This document shows, piece after piece, positions 33,579-42,209 of a stretch of 64,000 nt of DNA (within the stretch, counting starts at the first letter, position 1; every line of letters begins with the position of its first letter). A program made the position numbers and the translations under genes. This DNA is from RGIG3159 sp034927685 (GTDB lineage Bacteria; Bacillota; Clostridia; Oscillospirales; Oscillospiraceae), in assembly GCA_034927685.1 (NCBI GenBank), contig JAYFPO010000031.1, positions 74,451-138,450 of the forward strand. The letters are read 5' to 3'. Under the pieces are notes generated by a model that saw only the letters and a list, made by a program, of their open reading frames with translations, was not told the origin of the DNA and searched no databases.

Positions 33579-34493
33579 ATGGGGAATATGATCGAAATTA
33601 CGCACCTGAACAAGAGCTTCGGTGATGTGAAGGCGGTGCAGGATCTCAGCTTCCGCGTCAAAGAAGGCGAGCTGTTTGCCTTTTTGGGCGTCAACGGCGC
33701 CGGAAAGAGCACAACGATCGTCATCATGTGCGGGCAGCTGCAAAAGGATAGCGGCGACGTCGTCATTGACGGCACCGCGATTGACCGCAATGCGGATAAA
33801 GTCAAAATGGAAATCGGCGTTGTCTTTCAGAATTCCGTGCTGGATAAGGCGCTTAGCGTTCGGGATAATCTGGAATGCCGCGCTGCGATGTATGGCATCA
33901 CCGGCAATGCGTTCGACGTAAGGTTGGCAGAGCTTTCGGAGCTGCTGGAGCTTTCGGATCTTCTGAAGCGTACCGTCGGCAAACTTTCCGGCGGCCAGCG
34001 GCGGCGCATTGACATTGCAAGAGCGCTGTTACATAAACCGAAGCTTCTGATTTTGGATGAGCCCACCACCGGCCTTGACCCGCAGACAAGAAAAGCGGTC
34101 TGGACTGCCATCGATCACCTGCGGAAAACGGAGGGGATGACGGTATTTTTGACCACACACTATATGGAAGAGGCGGCGGATGCCGATTATGTCGTGATCC
34201 TCGACAGCGGAAAAATTGCCGCCGAAGGCACGCCGCTGCAACTAAAAAACACCTACACCGGTGATTTCATCACGCTTTACAACACGCCGCAGTGCCAGAT
34301 TGATGAATTGGGACTGCCGTATGAGACAATACGCGACGCGCATCGTGTGGCGGTACCAAATACCGCAGCGGCAACCGAACTGATTGTGAAGCATCCGGAG
34401 ATTTTTAAGGATTATGAAATTACAAAGGGAAAAATGGATGATGTTTTTCTCACTGTAACCGGTAAAAAGTTTTTGGAAGGTTTAGAGAAATGA
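33579..34493 (+). CDS. ABC transporter ATP-binding protein (ABC-2 exporter type)
   Basis: 304 residues starting after AGGAGGAACGATTC. Walker A (GVNGAGKST, about residues 40-48), signature (LSGGQRRR, about 138-145), Walker B (LLILDEPTTGLDP, about 157-169) and the H-loop His (LTTHYMEEA) are all intact. The C-terminal 70 residues form the DUF4162-like extension of drug/lipid exporter ATPases. The stop overlaps the permease start (ATGA), so the two form one exporter, similar to daunorubicin-type ABC-2 systems. The substrate is unknown. Confidence 0.93.
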   Translation: MGNMIEITHLNKSFGDVKAVQDLSFRVKEGELFAFLGVNGAGKSTTIVIMCGQLQKDSGDVVIDGTAIDRNADKVKMEIGVVFQNSVLDKALSVRDNLECRAAMYGITGNAFDVRLAELSELLELSDLLKRTVGKLSGGQRRRIDIARALLHKPKLLILDEPTTGLDPQTRKAVWTAIDHLRKTEGMTVFLTTHYMEEAADADYVVILDSGKIAAEGTPLQLKNTYTGDFITLYNTPQCQIDELGLPYETIRDAHRVAVPNTAAATELIVKHPEIFKDYEITKGKMDDVFLTVTGKKFLEGLEK

Positions 34494-35386
34494 AACAGCT
34501 GACAAGTTTAATCAAACGAAATACCAAATTGTTTTTCAAGGATAAGGGCATGTTCTTTACTTCGCTGATTACGCCGCTTATCCTGCTGGTGCTGTATGCA
34601 ACCTTTCTGGCGAAAGTCTATCGAGACAGTTTTTCTTCTAGTATATCCGGTTTCCTGAACGTGTCCGGCAAACTGATCGGCGGTTGTGTCGGCAGCCAGC
34701 TGTTTTCCTCGCTGCTTGCAGTATCCTGCATTACGGTGGCGTTTTGTTCCAATATGATTATGGTGCAGGATAAAGTAAGCGGTGCGCGTGCCGATCTGAC
34801 CATTACGCCGGTGAAGCGTTCCACGCTGGCGCTGAGCTATTATCTTTCCACGGTGCTTGTTACCCTGATTGTCTGCCTCTGCGCTACCGGAGCGTGCTTC
34901 CTTTATCTTGCCAATGTGGGCTGGTATCTGTCCGTAACGGATGTGCTTCTGGTTTTGCTTGATGTGTTCCTGCTGGTCATGTTCGGTACCGCACTGTCGT
35001 CGATCATCAACTTTTTTCTCACTTCTCAAGGTCAGATCTCCGCAGTGGGCACAATCGTCAGTGCCGGCTACGGCTTCGTCTGCGGCGCCTATATGCCGAT
35101 TTCCTCGTTCGGAGAAGGACTTCAAAAGGTGCTGTCCTTCCTGCCCGGAACCTACGGCACGGCGCTGATCCGCAATCACGCCATGCAGGGGGTGTTCACG
35201 GAAATGGGGAATCAGGGATTCCCTGCTTCCGTTGTGGAAGGCATCCGCGATTCTATTGACTGCAATCTTTACTTTTTTGGGGACAAAGTGGAGGTCAGCA
35301 CTATGTATCTGATCCTCGGCGGGACGGTTGTCTTGCTGATTGGCATCTATGTGCTGCTCAATATGCTGAAACGGGAAGCAGAATAA
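34490..35386 (+). CDS. ABC-2 type transporter permease
   Basis: 298 residues with six predicted membrane spans (first about 20-42, then a large external loop, then a cluster from about 75 to 230, and a final span near 265-290). The ABC2 motif region PISSFGEGLQKVLSFLPGTYG (about 202-222) is clear. Coupled to the ATPase gene by a 4-base overlap and followed by a strong terminator. Confidence 0.9.
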   Translation: MKQLTSLIKRNTKLFFKDKGMFFTSLITPLILLVLYATFLAKVYRDSFSSSISGFLNVSGKLIGGCVGSQLFSSLLAVSCITVAFCSNMIMVQDKVSGARADLTITPVKRSTLALSYYLSTVLVTLIVCLCATGACFLYLANVGWYLSVTDVLLVLLDVFLLVMFGTALSSIINFFLTSQGQISAVGTIVSAGYGFVCGAYMPISSFGEGLQKVLSFLPGTYGTALIRNHAMQGVFTEMGNQGFPASVVEGIRDSIDCNLYFFGDKVEVSTMYLILGGTVVLLIGIYVLLNMLKREAE

Positions 35387-35511
35387 ATATCCCCTTTTAC
35401 AGTCCTGAATTTTTGCTATTTCAGGCGTCTGCTCAATGGGGCGCGGAGCAGCCCGCGTGATCCGGCAGGTGCGTGTCACATGGTTGTAGGATGGTGTATT
35501 CGCGTCAATCA

Positions 35512-35547
35512 CCCCGCCGTGGAAAATTACGGCGGGGCGATTTTTTT
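35512..35547 (+). terminator. Rho-independent terminator of the ABC pair
   Basis: CCCCGCCGT-GGAAAATT-ACGGCGGGG followed by CGA and seven T. Confidence 0.93.
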
Positions 35548-35564
35548 GGTCAAAAAATATTTGC

Positions 35565-35593
35565 TTTACAATTCGACCCTATCGTACTAGTAT
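35565..35593 (+). promoter_or_regulatory. Promoter upstream of desulfoferrodoxin
   Basis: TTTACA, 17-base spacer, TAGTAT, about 230 bases before the start codon. The leader between it and the gene (35600-35822) has no ORF or riboswitch I recognise. Confidence 0.55.
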
Positions 35594-35822
35594 TGAAGTA
35601 TCAGGGGAATGTCAAAAGGTGCGCTGTTTTGAGATAGAACACAGGATACGACGTTGAACGTTCCGCTGTGAAACGAGAATTCGCCATATCTTATAAAAGC
35701 AGAAAAGCTTTTTCATTCGATTCGGAAGGCAAAAAAACCGAGAAATATTTGCCCTGCGTTTTCCTGATTCCTGGTGAATGCAACGGCTGAATATTATATT
35801 TTTACAATAGGAGGCATATAAA

Positions 35823-36197
35823 ATGATCCAAAAAAGACAGGTTTACAAATGCAGCGTGTGCGGGAATGTTGTAGAAGTGCTGTCAGTGGGCGGCGGGACG
35901 CTGGTGTGCTGTGGCAAAGATATGATCTTGCAATCAGAAAACACGGTTGACGCGGCCAAGGAAAAGCATGTCCCTGTTATAGAGATGATTCCGGGCGGCG
36001 TAAAAGTGAAGGTCGGTTCTGTTGAGCATCCGATGCTTGAAAATCATTATATTCAATGGATTGAAATCGAAACTGTCGAAAAAGTATACAGAAAAGAACT
36101 GAATCCGGGAGATAAGCCTGAAGCGGAATTCTTGATTGCAGAGGATGTCGTTCAGGCCCGTGCATACTGCAATTTGCATGGATTATGGAAAAGCTGA
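35823..36197 (+). CDS. dfx: Desulfoferrodoxin (2Fe superoxide reductase)
   Basis: 124 residues. The N-terminal desulforedoxin centre I has Cys10, Cys13, Cys29 and Cys30 (YKCSVC, VCCG). Catalytic centre II ligands are His49, His69, His75, Cys116 and His119 (KHVPVIE, EHPMLENHYIQW, CNLHG). It reduces superoxide to hydrogen peroxide in the cytoplasm using rubredoxin-type donors, without making oxygen, which fits an anaerobe. AGGAGG lies about seven bases before the ATG. Ferritin follows 120 bases later, a sensible partner for storing iron safely. Confidence 0.97.
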   Translation: MIQKRQVYKCSVCGNVVEVLSVGGGTLVCCGKDMILQSENTVDAAKEKHVPVIEMIPGGVKVKVGSVEHPMLENHYIQWIEIETVEKVYRKELNPGDKPEAEFLIAEDVVQARAYCNLHGLWKS

Positions 36198-36242
36198 GCA
36201 AATGCTCTAACTTCAGCATAGGCCTAAGTCATTCAATGAACA

Positions 36243-36268
36243 CGGCTGGAGCCGCACGGCTCCAGCCG
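36243..36268 (+). terminator. Intercistronic hairpin between dfx and ferritin
   Basis: Perfect 12-base stem CGGCTGGAGCCG-CA-CGGCTCCAGCCG. No T-run follows, so it may stabilise or process the message rather than terminate. Confidence 0.55.
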
Positions 36269-36317
36269 CGTGCACTTGATGAACCAATACGGACAGAGAA
36301 ATCAGGAGGGATCGCAT

Positions 36318-36830
36318 ATGTTGAACGGAAAGATCACAGCCTTAATCAACCGGCAAATCAATATGGAGTGGTATTCTGCTTATCTTTATTTAAGCATTCA
36401 CAGCTATTATGTGGATCAGGAGCTGAATGGATTTGGAAACTGGTTTCTTGTTCAGACACAGGAAGAACGTGACCACGCCATGCTGTTCGTCAAATATCTC
36501 CAGAATAACAGCGAAAAGATTCAGCTGTACGATGTCAAAGCTCCGGATATTCAGTTTGCAAATTTCAGAGAGCCCACTGTCGCCGCATACGAGCACGAAC
36601 AGAAGGTCACGGCTTCCATCAATGACATCTATGCGACGGCTTACGAACTGAAGGATTTCCGCACCATGCAGCTTTTGGATTGGTTCGTCAAGGAACAGAG
36701 TGAAGAGGAAAAGAACACGGAATCCATTGTCAAAAAATACGACTTATTCGGAAACGATCCAAAAGGCCTCTATATGCTCGACAATGAATTGGCGGCGCGT
36801 GTTTATACTGCGCCTACTTTGGTCCTTTAA
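36318..36830 (+). CDS. ftnA: Ferritin (FtnA type)
   Basis: 170 residues from MLNGKITALINRQINMEWYSA, behind a good AGGAGG; the frame is open 16 codons upstream without a site. The ferroxidase centre residues can be placed at Glu17-like (MEWYSAYLYLS), Glu/His in TQEERDHAMLFVKYL, and Glu/Gln in FVKEQSEEEKN. It oxidises and stores iron in a 24-mer shell. The context with superoxide reductase points to oxidative-stress and iron defence. Confidence 0.95.
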   Translation: MLNGKITALINRQINMEWYSAYLYLSIHSYYVDQELNGFGNWFLVQTQEERDHAMLFVKYLQNNSEKIQLYDVKAPDIQFANFREPTVAAYEHEQKVTASINDIYATAYELKDFRTMQLLDWFVKEQSEEEKNTESIVKKYDLFGNDPKGLYMLDNELAARVYTAPTLVL

Positions 36831-36911
36831 CGCTCCTTGAGGAGTTACTCGATTCAAAAATTCTTGTCGTAATATTTTGGGAAGTGTGATACCCGGTTGC
36901 AGTCAAAGAGG

Positions 36912-36957
36912 CCCCTCACACCGGACGTGCACATTTGTGCATGTTCGGTGTGAGGGG
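36912..36957. repeat. Long near-perfect hairpin
   Basis: Twelve perfect base pairs (CCCCTCACACCG with its complement) are extended by an inner stem with two G-T pairs to about 20 pairs around a six-base loop. It lies between convergent ferritin and phosphoesterase genes. It could be a bidirectional terminator, though neither side has a clear T-run. Confidence 0.6.
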
Positions 36958-37008
36958 TTCCGCATAACGCCAATGAAACCTTGGATCATTCCGGCACGCT
37001 TTCGTTTG

Positions 37009-37905
37009 CTACGATTTGAATTGATAATCTTGGATCGGTACCGGGCCTCGCGTGACGGTTCTCTCAATCCGCAGATTACCGTTCGCTTCGGCTTTCACCC
37101 GCCAGTTCACCAGCATGATGCTGCCGTCCGCGATCTCAATTCCCGTGATGCCTTTGGTATGGATGCAGCACCCCGAATTGAAATACGGCAGGTCGCTGCT
37201 TTCGGAGAATTTCGGCCTGTGCGTGTGGCCGCAAATGATGAATTTCTGGTTTTGCTGAATCCATTTTTTATAGTTCCGCTCGAGTTTTGTCCGCTTATAT
37301 AAGTTCCTCGCTGGACTGGCCGGATTTTGAAATCCGATCACGTGCGCATATCTCCATAAATATCTGGCCAGGAACATCGATATTCTCCAAAGCTGGTCGT
37401 TCATTGTGTCGCCCTGATGGCCATGAACGACAAGAATTTCCTGCCCCGTAGCCCGGTATTTCAGGACCAGTGCCTCATAAGGAGTAATACCGTCCAGGAG
37501 CGCCTGCGTTTCCTGGCTGAATTCATCATAATAACAATATAAGTTATTTTTGACATAGTTTTTGGACCGCAAAAAGATATTGTGATTGCCATACAGCAAA
37601 ACGAGCCTGTCTTCATCGAAGAATCTTTTGATGGCTAAAAATATGTCGGAGTGCGCCAGCCGGATGTTTTTAAAATCGGAATACTCCCAAAGCTCGTCTC
37701 CGTCGCCGGCCTCGACGTATTGATAGCCGTTCCTATAATAATAATTCAGCGCTTGCAGGAGAACGGTTTGGTTCCTGGTGAATTCGTCGGATGCGCTGTC
37801 GTCGCCCCGGTGCGAGTCACTGAAAATGATATACCTCGAATTTGCATCGAAATACTCAACTTTGGCGTTCCTGTAAGCATCCCATAGTCTTTGATCGGTG
37901 TGCAT
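37009..37905 (-). CDS. Calcineurin-like metallophosphoesterase
   Basis: 298 residues from the ATG that follows CTGGAG eight bases upstream; a GTG three codons earlier is less likely. Metal-binding motifs in order: IIFSDSHRGDD (about 28-38), AGDGDELWE (about 66-74), LYGNHN (about 104-109), VVHGHQGD (about 160-167) and ICGHTHRP (about 217-224). The protein is a soluble metal-dependent phosphoesterase, possibly related to UDP-diacylglucosamine hydrolase-like or uncharacterised clostridial members. Substrate is not evident. Confidence 0.87.
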   Translation of the reverse strand: MHTDQRLWDAYRNAKVEYFDANSRYIIFSDSHRGDDSASDEFTRNQTVLLQALNYYYRNGYQYVEAGDGDELWEYSDFKNIRLAHSDIFLAIKRFFDEDRLVLLYGNHNIFLRSKNYVKNNLYCYYDEFSQETQALLDGITPYEALVLKYRATGQEILVVHGHQGDTMNDQLWRISMFLARYLWRYAHVIGFQNPASPARNLYKRTKLERNYKKWIQQNQKFIICGHTHRPKFSESSDLPYFNSGCCIHTKGITGIEIADGSIMLVNWRVKAEANGNLRIERTVTRGPVPIQDYQFKS

Positions 37906-38250
37906 TTCTCTCACTCCAGAAGTAAAATTCTGAAAAAGGAAACGTACGATACGCCCCCAAATTCTGCTCAGCAGTCGCGATGAATTGCCTCCGCATGGAA
38001 ACGGTTTCCTGGCGACTGATTCTGGACCACCAAGTCAACCGCGGCTCCGCTTGGATTCCTGCTGCCGCAAGTGACTAATCCAGATCAGACGAGGAGGAAG
38101 GTTCCATAACGGGGATGGAGGATATTTTACCCGGAAAGAGACAAGTTATGAACCGCTTGCATGTGCGATTTACAGTGCATCATGCAATAATTGATCTGCA
38201 AAATGACAATGACATGGTCCAAGGAAGTTCGAAAAGTCACAAAGACATAG
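37906..38250. other. 345-base intergenic stretch without a recognised gene
   Basis: No ORF here has a ribosome site and a protein-like translation. A short inverted repeat (GGAAACGGTTTCC) lies near 37997. The stretch borders the 3' side of tRNA-Gln and may include decayed island sequence. Confidence 0.4.
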
Positions 38251-38282
38251 AAAAACACCGTACTTTTCAACAAAGTACGGTG
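38251..38282 (-). terminator. Terminator of tRNA-Gln
   Basis: On the minus strand an 11-base stem CACCGTACTTT ... AAAGTACGGTG is followed by TTTTT, just past the tRNA 3' end. Confidence 0.88.
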
Positions 38283-38289
38283 CATGTTT

Positions 38290-38363
38290 TGGCAGGGGAT
38301 GAGGGATTCGAACCCCCGCAAACGGAGTCAGAGTCCGGTGTGCTACCGTTACACAAATCCCCT
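38290..38363 (-). tRNA. trnQ: tRNA-Gln (anticodon CUG)
   Basis: A full cloverleaf on the minus strand: acceptor AGGGGAT/ATCCCCT, D-loop AACGGTAGC, anticodon loop CTCTGAC (anticodon CTG), T-loop TTCGAAT, discriminator G and encoded CCA. One outer anticodon-stem pair (27-43) is a C-U mismatch. Glutamine identity agrees with the conserved CCGGA...TCCG anticodon arm of bacterial tRNA-Gln. Confidence 0.93.
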
Positions 38364-38388
38364 GTACAGCTGCGCCAGACGCATTATT

Positions 38389-38416
38389 ATTATACTCAAT
38401 AAGCTCCTTTTGTCAA
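38389..38416 (-). promoter_or_regulatory. Promoter of tRNA-Gln
   Basis: Minus strand: consensus TTGACA, 16-base spacer, consensus TATAAT, 25 bases before the mature tRNA. Confidence 0.88.
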
Positions 38417-38448
38417 TCTTTTTCGCAAAATAATTCCGTCGCGGCGGC

Positions 38449-39126
38449 TCAGAGGATGGACGTTAGCTCCAGCAGATCGCAGATTTCCCAGTCGGGGAGG
38501 AGGTCGTCCCTGCCGGCTTTTCCGTTCGGATTGTACCATATGGTTCGGATCCCGGCCTGTCTGCCGCCCATGATATCGGAGGACAGGCTGTCGCCGATCA
38601 GGACGGCGCGTTCCCGGCAAACCCCCGGGATTCTGGCAAAGCAGTAGTCGAAGTATTCCGGCGTCGGTTTCAGCGCACCGGCATCCTCGGAAATGAAAAT
38701 CTGCTCGAAGTATGGGGTGAGGCCGGCGCTGTCCAGCCGGGAATACTGCGTCTCCGCGACGCCGTTGGAGGCCAGAAACAGTCGGTAGCGCGGATGTAAA
38801 TAGTCAAGAATTTCCAGCGCGTGCGGCGTAAGACAGTGGCCGATGCCCAGGTTCTTCCGGTAGCGCCGCTCGCACTCCCCTGGGTCCCGGTCGATTCCGT
38901 ATTCCTGAAACATCTGGCGGTGCCGGGCGGTCAGCATGATTTCCCGCGTGATCTCTCCCCGCTCGCAGGCCTGCCAGCAGAGCCGGTTCAGGCAGTGATA
39001 CCGCGCGTACATATCCTCGGTCAGCGGAACGCCAAGCTCGCGATAGGTGCGATGCAGCGCAGTGTGCTCCGACCAGCCGAAGTCCAGCAGCGTGTCGTCC
39101 ACGTCGAAAAAGACGAACTCAATCAT
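38449..39126 (-). CDS. HAD-superfamily hydrolase (YjjG-like nucleotidase)
   Basis: 225 residues from MIEFVFFDVDDTLLDF; the start overlaps the end of rsmA by 8 bases. HAD motif I (DVDDT), motif II (LFLASNGVAE), motif III/IV (KPTPEYFDYCF, LIGDSLSSDIMGG) and the C1 helical cap are visible. The pattern agrees with the noncanonical pyrimidine nucleotidase YjjG/YfnB group, though substrate prediction in HAD proteins is unreliable. Coupled to rsmA in an operon. Confidence 0.87.
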   Translation of the reverse strand: MIEFVFFDVDDTLLDFGWSEHTALHRTYRELGVPLTEDMYARYHCLNRLCWQACERGEITREIMLTARHRQMFQEYGIDRDPGECERRYRKNLGIGHCLTPHALEILDYLHPRYRLFLASNGVAETQYSRLDSAGLTPYFEQIFISEDAGALKPTPEYFDYCFARIPGVCRERAVLIGDSLSSDIMGGRQAGIRTIWYNPNGKAGRDDLLPDWEICDLLELTSIL

Positions 39127-39985
39127 GGCACAGTCTTCCGAAGAGCGCGTTCGAAACGGAGGCAAAGCCGGGAATATCCAGCGTCTCGCCGCGGACCGCG
39201 GGCGGGAGGCCGCAGGCTTCGAGAACGTCCGCAAGCGCTTGCCTGGAGAGCTGCGGAAAGCCGATGGAAAGGCCGTTGAGCAGAGTCTTGCGCCGGACGG
39301 CGAAGGAGGCCTTGACCACGCGGAAAAACAGCGTCTCGTCGAGAATTTCGCAGACAGGAGCCTGCCGCACGGTCAGCTTCAGGACCGCAGAGGTGACCTT
39401 GGGCTGGGGAACGAAGCAGGTGGGCGGCACCTCAAACAGCAGCGCCGGCTGCGCATAATACTGGCAGAATACTGTGAAGGCGCTGTAGTCCGGGGAGCCT
39501 GCCGGGGCGCAGATACGCGCTGCAACCTCTTTTTGCACCATGACCGTCACCGCCTCAAAGCTGCGGCTCTCCAGCAGGGCGGCCAGAATGGGGGAGGTGA
39601 TATAGTAGGGGAGGTTGGCGCAGGCCACCGGCCGAAGATCGGGAAAGCACTCCCGCACCAGGGCGGGGATGTCTGTTTTGAGAATGTCACGGAACAGGAT
39701 TTTCAGATTGTCGAAGCCCGCCATGGTCTCGGCCAGAATGGGCCGGAGAGAGGCGTCGACCTCCACCGCGACCACCTTTCCTGCGTGCGCGCAGAGCTCG
39801 CGTGTCAGCGGTCCGATGCCGGGACCGATTTCCAGCACGCCGCAATCCCGGGAGATTCCCGCCTCTTCGGCGATTTCGCGCGGAATCTGGCTGTCAATCA
39901 GAAAATTCTGGCCCTTGGCCTTGGAAAAATGGAAGCCATGGCGCTCCAAAAGCGCCCGGATTTCCCGGATATCACATACATCCAT
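39119..39985 (-). CDS. rsmA: 16S rRNA dimethyladenosine transferase
   Basis: 288 residues from MDVCDIREIRALLE, with AGGAA upstream. Motifs: KAKGQNFLID (about 26-35), VLEIGPGIGPLTREL (SAM site, about 52-66), NLPYYITSPIL (catalytic NLPY, about 124-134). It dimethylates two adjacent adenosines at the 3' end of 16S rRNA (KsgA). Normal length. Confidence 0.95.
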   Translation of the reverse strand: MDVCDIREIRALLERHGFHFSKAKGQNFLIDSQIPREIAEEAGISRDCGVLEIGPGIGPLTRELCAHAGKVVAVEVDASLRPILAETMAGFDNLKILFRDILKTDIPALVRECFPDLRPVACANLPYYITSPILAALLESRSFEAVTVMVQKEVAARICAPAGSPDYSAFTVFCQYYAQPALLFEVPPTCFVPQPKVTSAVLKLTVRQAPVCEILDETLFFRVVKASFAVRRKTLLNGLSIGFPQLSRQALADVLEACGLPPAVRGETLDIPGFASVSNALFGRLCHD

Positions 39986-40034
39986 CGCATTTCCTGCCTT
40001 TCTTTTCACTTCATTTTATCAGAAAGCCGACCGG

Positions 40035-40063
40035 TTGACAAGAAAGAAAAACGGTGCTATATT
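40035..40063 (+). promoter_or_regulatory. Promoter of the thrS T-box transcript
   Basis: Consensus TTGACA, 17-base spacer, TATATT; the T-box leader begins about 7 bases later. It is divergent from rsmA. Confidence 0.9.
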
Positions 40064-40069
40064 ATTAGG

Positions 40070-40322
40070 TGATAAAAGAGGCTTTGACGAAGAAACAGGC
40101 CGCGAAACCCGGGCCAGAGAGTCGGCGCATCAGCTGCGAGCACCGATCCTGAACGCCGCGGCTTAACCACTTCCGAGCAGCCCCGCTGAAAACACAAGTA
40201 GGCGGGGACGGGATTCGCCCGTTACAGCGGCAACGAGCGGCGGTCTGCGGACCGCAAGCAGGGTGGAACCGTGGAATGCTATGTCATCTCACCCCTGATT
40301 TTTCAGGGGCGGGATGTTTTTC
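40070..40322 (+). promoter_or_regulatory. T-box riboswitch (threonine) controlling thrS
   Basis: The T-box core AGGGTGGAACCGTGG (40260-40274) pairs with uncharged tRNA ends. It is followed by a terminator stem (40285-40298 with 40303-40316; CATCTCACCCCTGA and complement) and six T. A candidate specifier codon ACC (Thr) lies at 40166-40168 in the 3' side of stem I. Uncharged tRNA-Thr binding should favour the antiterminator and turn on thrS. Confidence 0.92.
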
Positions 40323-40347
40323 TTTGCCCCGGATGAAAGGAGCAACA

Positions 40348-42138
40348 ATGATGTCCGAAGAAAACCAGTATACCTTTGAAAATGAGCAGTATCGCAGAAC
40401 CTATTGGCACACCTGTTCCCATGTGATGGCGCAGGCGGTCAAGCGTCTCTACCCGGACGTGAAACTGGCCATCGGCCCCTCCATCGACGGCGGTTTCTAC
40501 TATGATTTCGACTGCGACTTCACCTTTACGCAGGAGCATTTGGATGCCATCGAGGCGGAGATGCGGAAAATCTGCAAGGAAAAGCTGAAACTGGAGCGGT
40601 TTGAGCTGCCTCGGGAAGAGGCAATCCAATATATGGAGCAGAAGGGTGAGCCCTATAAGGTGGAGCTGATTCACGACCTGCCGAAGGACGCTGTCATTTC
40701 CTTTTATACGCAGGGCGAATTCACCGATCTTTGCGCCGGTCCGCATCTGGACTCCACGGGCCGGATCAAGGGCAACGCCATCAAGCTGACCCAGTGCTGC
40801 GGCGCCTATTGGCGCGGCGACTCCAAGCGGAAGATGCTCCAGCGGATTTACGCGGTTGCCTTCCCGAAGAAGGAAGAGCTGGACGAATATCTGGCGAAGC
40901 AGGCCGAGGCGCTGAAGCGGGACCATAATAAGCTGGGCCGCGAGCTGGAGTACTTCACCACGGTGGACGTCATCGGTCAGGGCCTGCCGGTCCTGCTGCC
41001 CAAGGGCGCGCGCGCCATTCAGCAGATGCAGCGCTGGGTGGAGGACGTGGAGGAGCAGCATGGTTATTTGCTGACCAAGACGCCGCTCATGGCAAAGCGG
41101 GAACTCTATCAAATTTCCGGCCACTGGGACCACTATCTGGACGGCATGTTCGTCATGGGCGACCCGCAGGATGAGACGAAGGAGTGCTTTGCGCTGCGGC
41201 CCATGACCTGCCCCTTCCAGTATCAGGTGTTTCTGAACCGCCAGCGCTCCTACCGGGACCTGCCGATGCGTCTGGGCGAGACTTCCACACTGTTCCGCAA
41301 CGAGGATTCCGGCGAGATGCACGGGCTGATCCGCGTCCGCCAGTTTACGATTTCCGAGGGACACCTGATTCTGCGCCCCGATCAGCTGGAGGACGAGTTC
41401 AAGGACTGCCTGGCGCTGTGCAAGCTCTTCCTGGGTACCGTCGGCCTGCTGGATGACTGTTCGTTCCGCTTCTCCCAATGGGACCCAAACCGCAAGGACA
41501 AATATGAGGGGACCGCCGAGCAGTGGGACCACGCACAGAGCTCCATGGAGCGCATTTTGAAAGATTTGCAGGTGGACTACAGGGTTGGCATCGACGAGGC
41601 CGCCTTCTACGGCCCCAAGCTGGATGTGCAGTATAAGAACGTATTCGGCAAGGAGGACACGCTGGCCACCATTCAGATCGATATGCTGCTGGCACAGAAG
41701 TTCGGCATGTATTATATTGACGAAAATGGGGAGAAGAAGCTGCCCTATATCATCCACCGCACCTCTCTGGGCTGCTACGAGCGGACGCTGGCCTACCTGA
41801 TTGAGAAGTACGCCGGTGCGCTGCCCATGTGGATGATGGCGGAGCAGGTCCGGGTCCTGCCGATCACAGACCGGGTCCATGACTTTGCGCAGCAGGTGAC
41901 GGACCGTCTGACTGCCGCCGGCGTCCGCGTGAAGGCCGATCTTCGCTCCGAGAAGCTGGGCTATAAGATCCGGGAAGCCCAGAAGGAGAAAGTACCCTAT
42001 ATGCTGGTGGTCGGCGATAAAGAGGCCGAGGACGGGAGTGTGTCGGTTCGGACCCGGCAGGGCGGCGACGAGGGCGTGATGTCCGTGGACGAGTTCTTGT
42101 CCAGATGCCTGCGGGAGATTGCCGAAAAGAAGAAATAA
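40348..42138 (+). CDS. thrS: Threonine-tRNA ligase lacking the TGS domain
   Basis: 596 residues from MMSEENQY, behind AAAGGAGC. It opens directly with the N2 editing domain (HTCSHVMAQAVKRLYPDV with HxxxH, later CAGPHLDSTGRIKG); the usual 60-residue N-terminal TGS domain is absent. Class II motifs follow: motif 1 region (about 255-290), motif 2 FRNEDSGEMHGLIRVRQF and motif 3 near HRTSLGCYERTLAYLIEKY, then the anticodon-binding domain (about 490-590). The frame upstream of the ATG is T-box terminator sequence, so no longer N-terminus is likely. Confidence 0.94.
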   Translation: MMSEENQYTFENEQYRRTYWHTCSHVMAQAVKRLYPDVKLAIGPSIDGGFYYDFDCDFTFTQEHLDAIEAEMRKICKEKLKLERFELPREEAIQYMEQKGEPYKVELIHDLPKDAVISFYTQGEFTDLCAGPHLDSTGRIKGNAIKLTQCCGAYWRGDSKRKMLQRIYAVAFPKKEELDEYLAKQAEALKRDHNKLGRELEYFTTVDVIGQGLPVLLPKGARAIQQMQRWVEDVEEQHGYLLTKTPLMAKRELYQISGHWDHYLDGMFVMGDPQDETKECFALRPMTCPFQYQVFLNRQRSYRDLPMRLGETSTLFRNEDSGEMHGLIRVRQFTISEGHLILRPDQLEDEFKDCLALCKLFLGTVGLLDDCSFRFSQWDPNRKDKYEGTAEQWDHAQSSMERILKDLQVDYRVGIDEAAFYGPKLDVQYKNVFGKEDTLATIQIDMLLAQKFGMYYIDENGEKKLPYIIHRTSLGCYERTLAYLIEKYAGALPMWMMAEQVRVLPITDRVHDFAQQVTDRLTAAGVRVKADLRSEKLGYKIREAQKEKVPYMLVVGDKEAEDGSVSVRTRQGGDEGVMSVDEFLSRCLREIAEKKK

Positions 42139-42154
42139 TTCCATGGTGAGGCCA

Positions 42155-42182
42155 AGGCAGCCCAATGCATATTGGGCTGCCT
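42155..42182 (+). terminator. Terminator hairpin after thrS
   Basis: Perfect 12-base stem AGGCAGCCCAAT-GCAT-ATTGGGCTGCCT; the following CTCGCAAT is not T-rich, so partial read-through into the nitroreductase gene is possible. Confidence 0.7.
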
Positions 42183-42209
42183 CTCGCAATAAAGAAAGGA
42201 GCGCTTTTC

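Noticed and set aside
35790..35815. Possible PerR box before desulfoferrodoxin (ATTATATTTTTACAAT)
   Set aside because: Too many mismatches to the PerR consensus and generic AT richness.
38290..38363. tRNA-Gln as an att site with a duplicated 3' end
   Set aside because: I found no second copy of the tRNA end in the window, so integration here remains only a possibility.
38115..38402. Plus-strand ORF running into tRNA-Gln
   Set aside because: It overlaps the tRNA and its terminator on the opposite strand; no conserved features.
40303..42189. 628-codon open frame antisense to thrS
   Set aside because: No family resemblance; it also runs through the T-box terminator. Shadow of a GC-rich gene.
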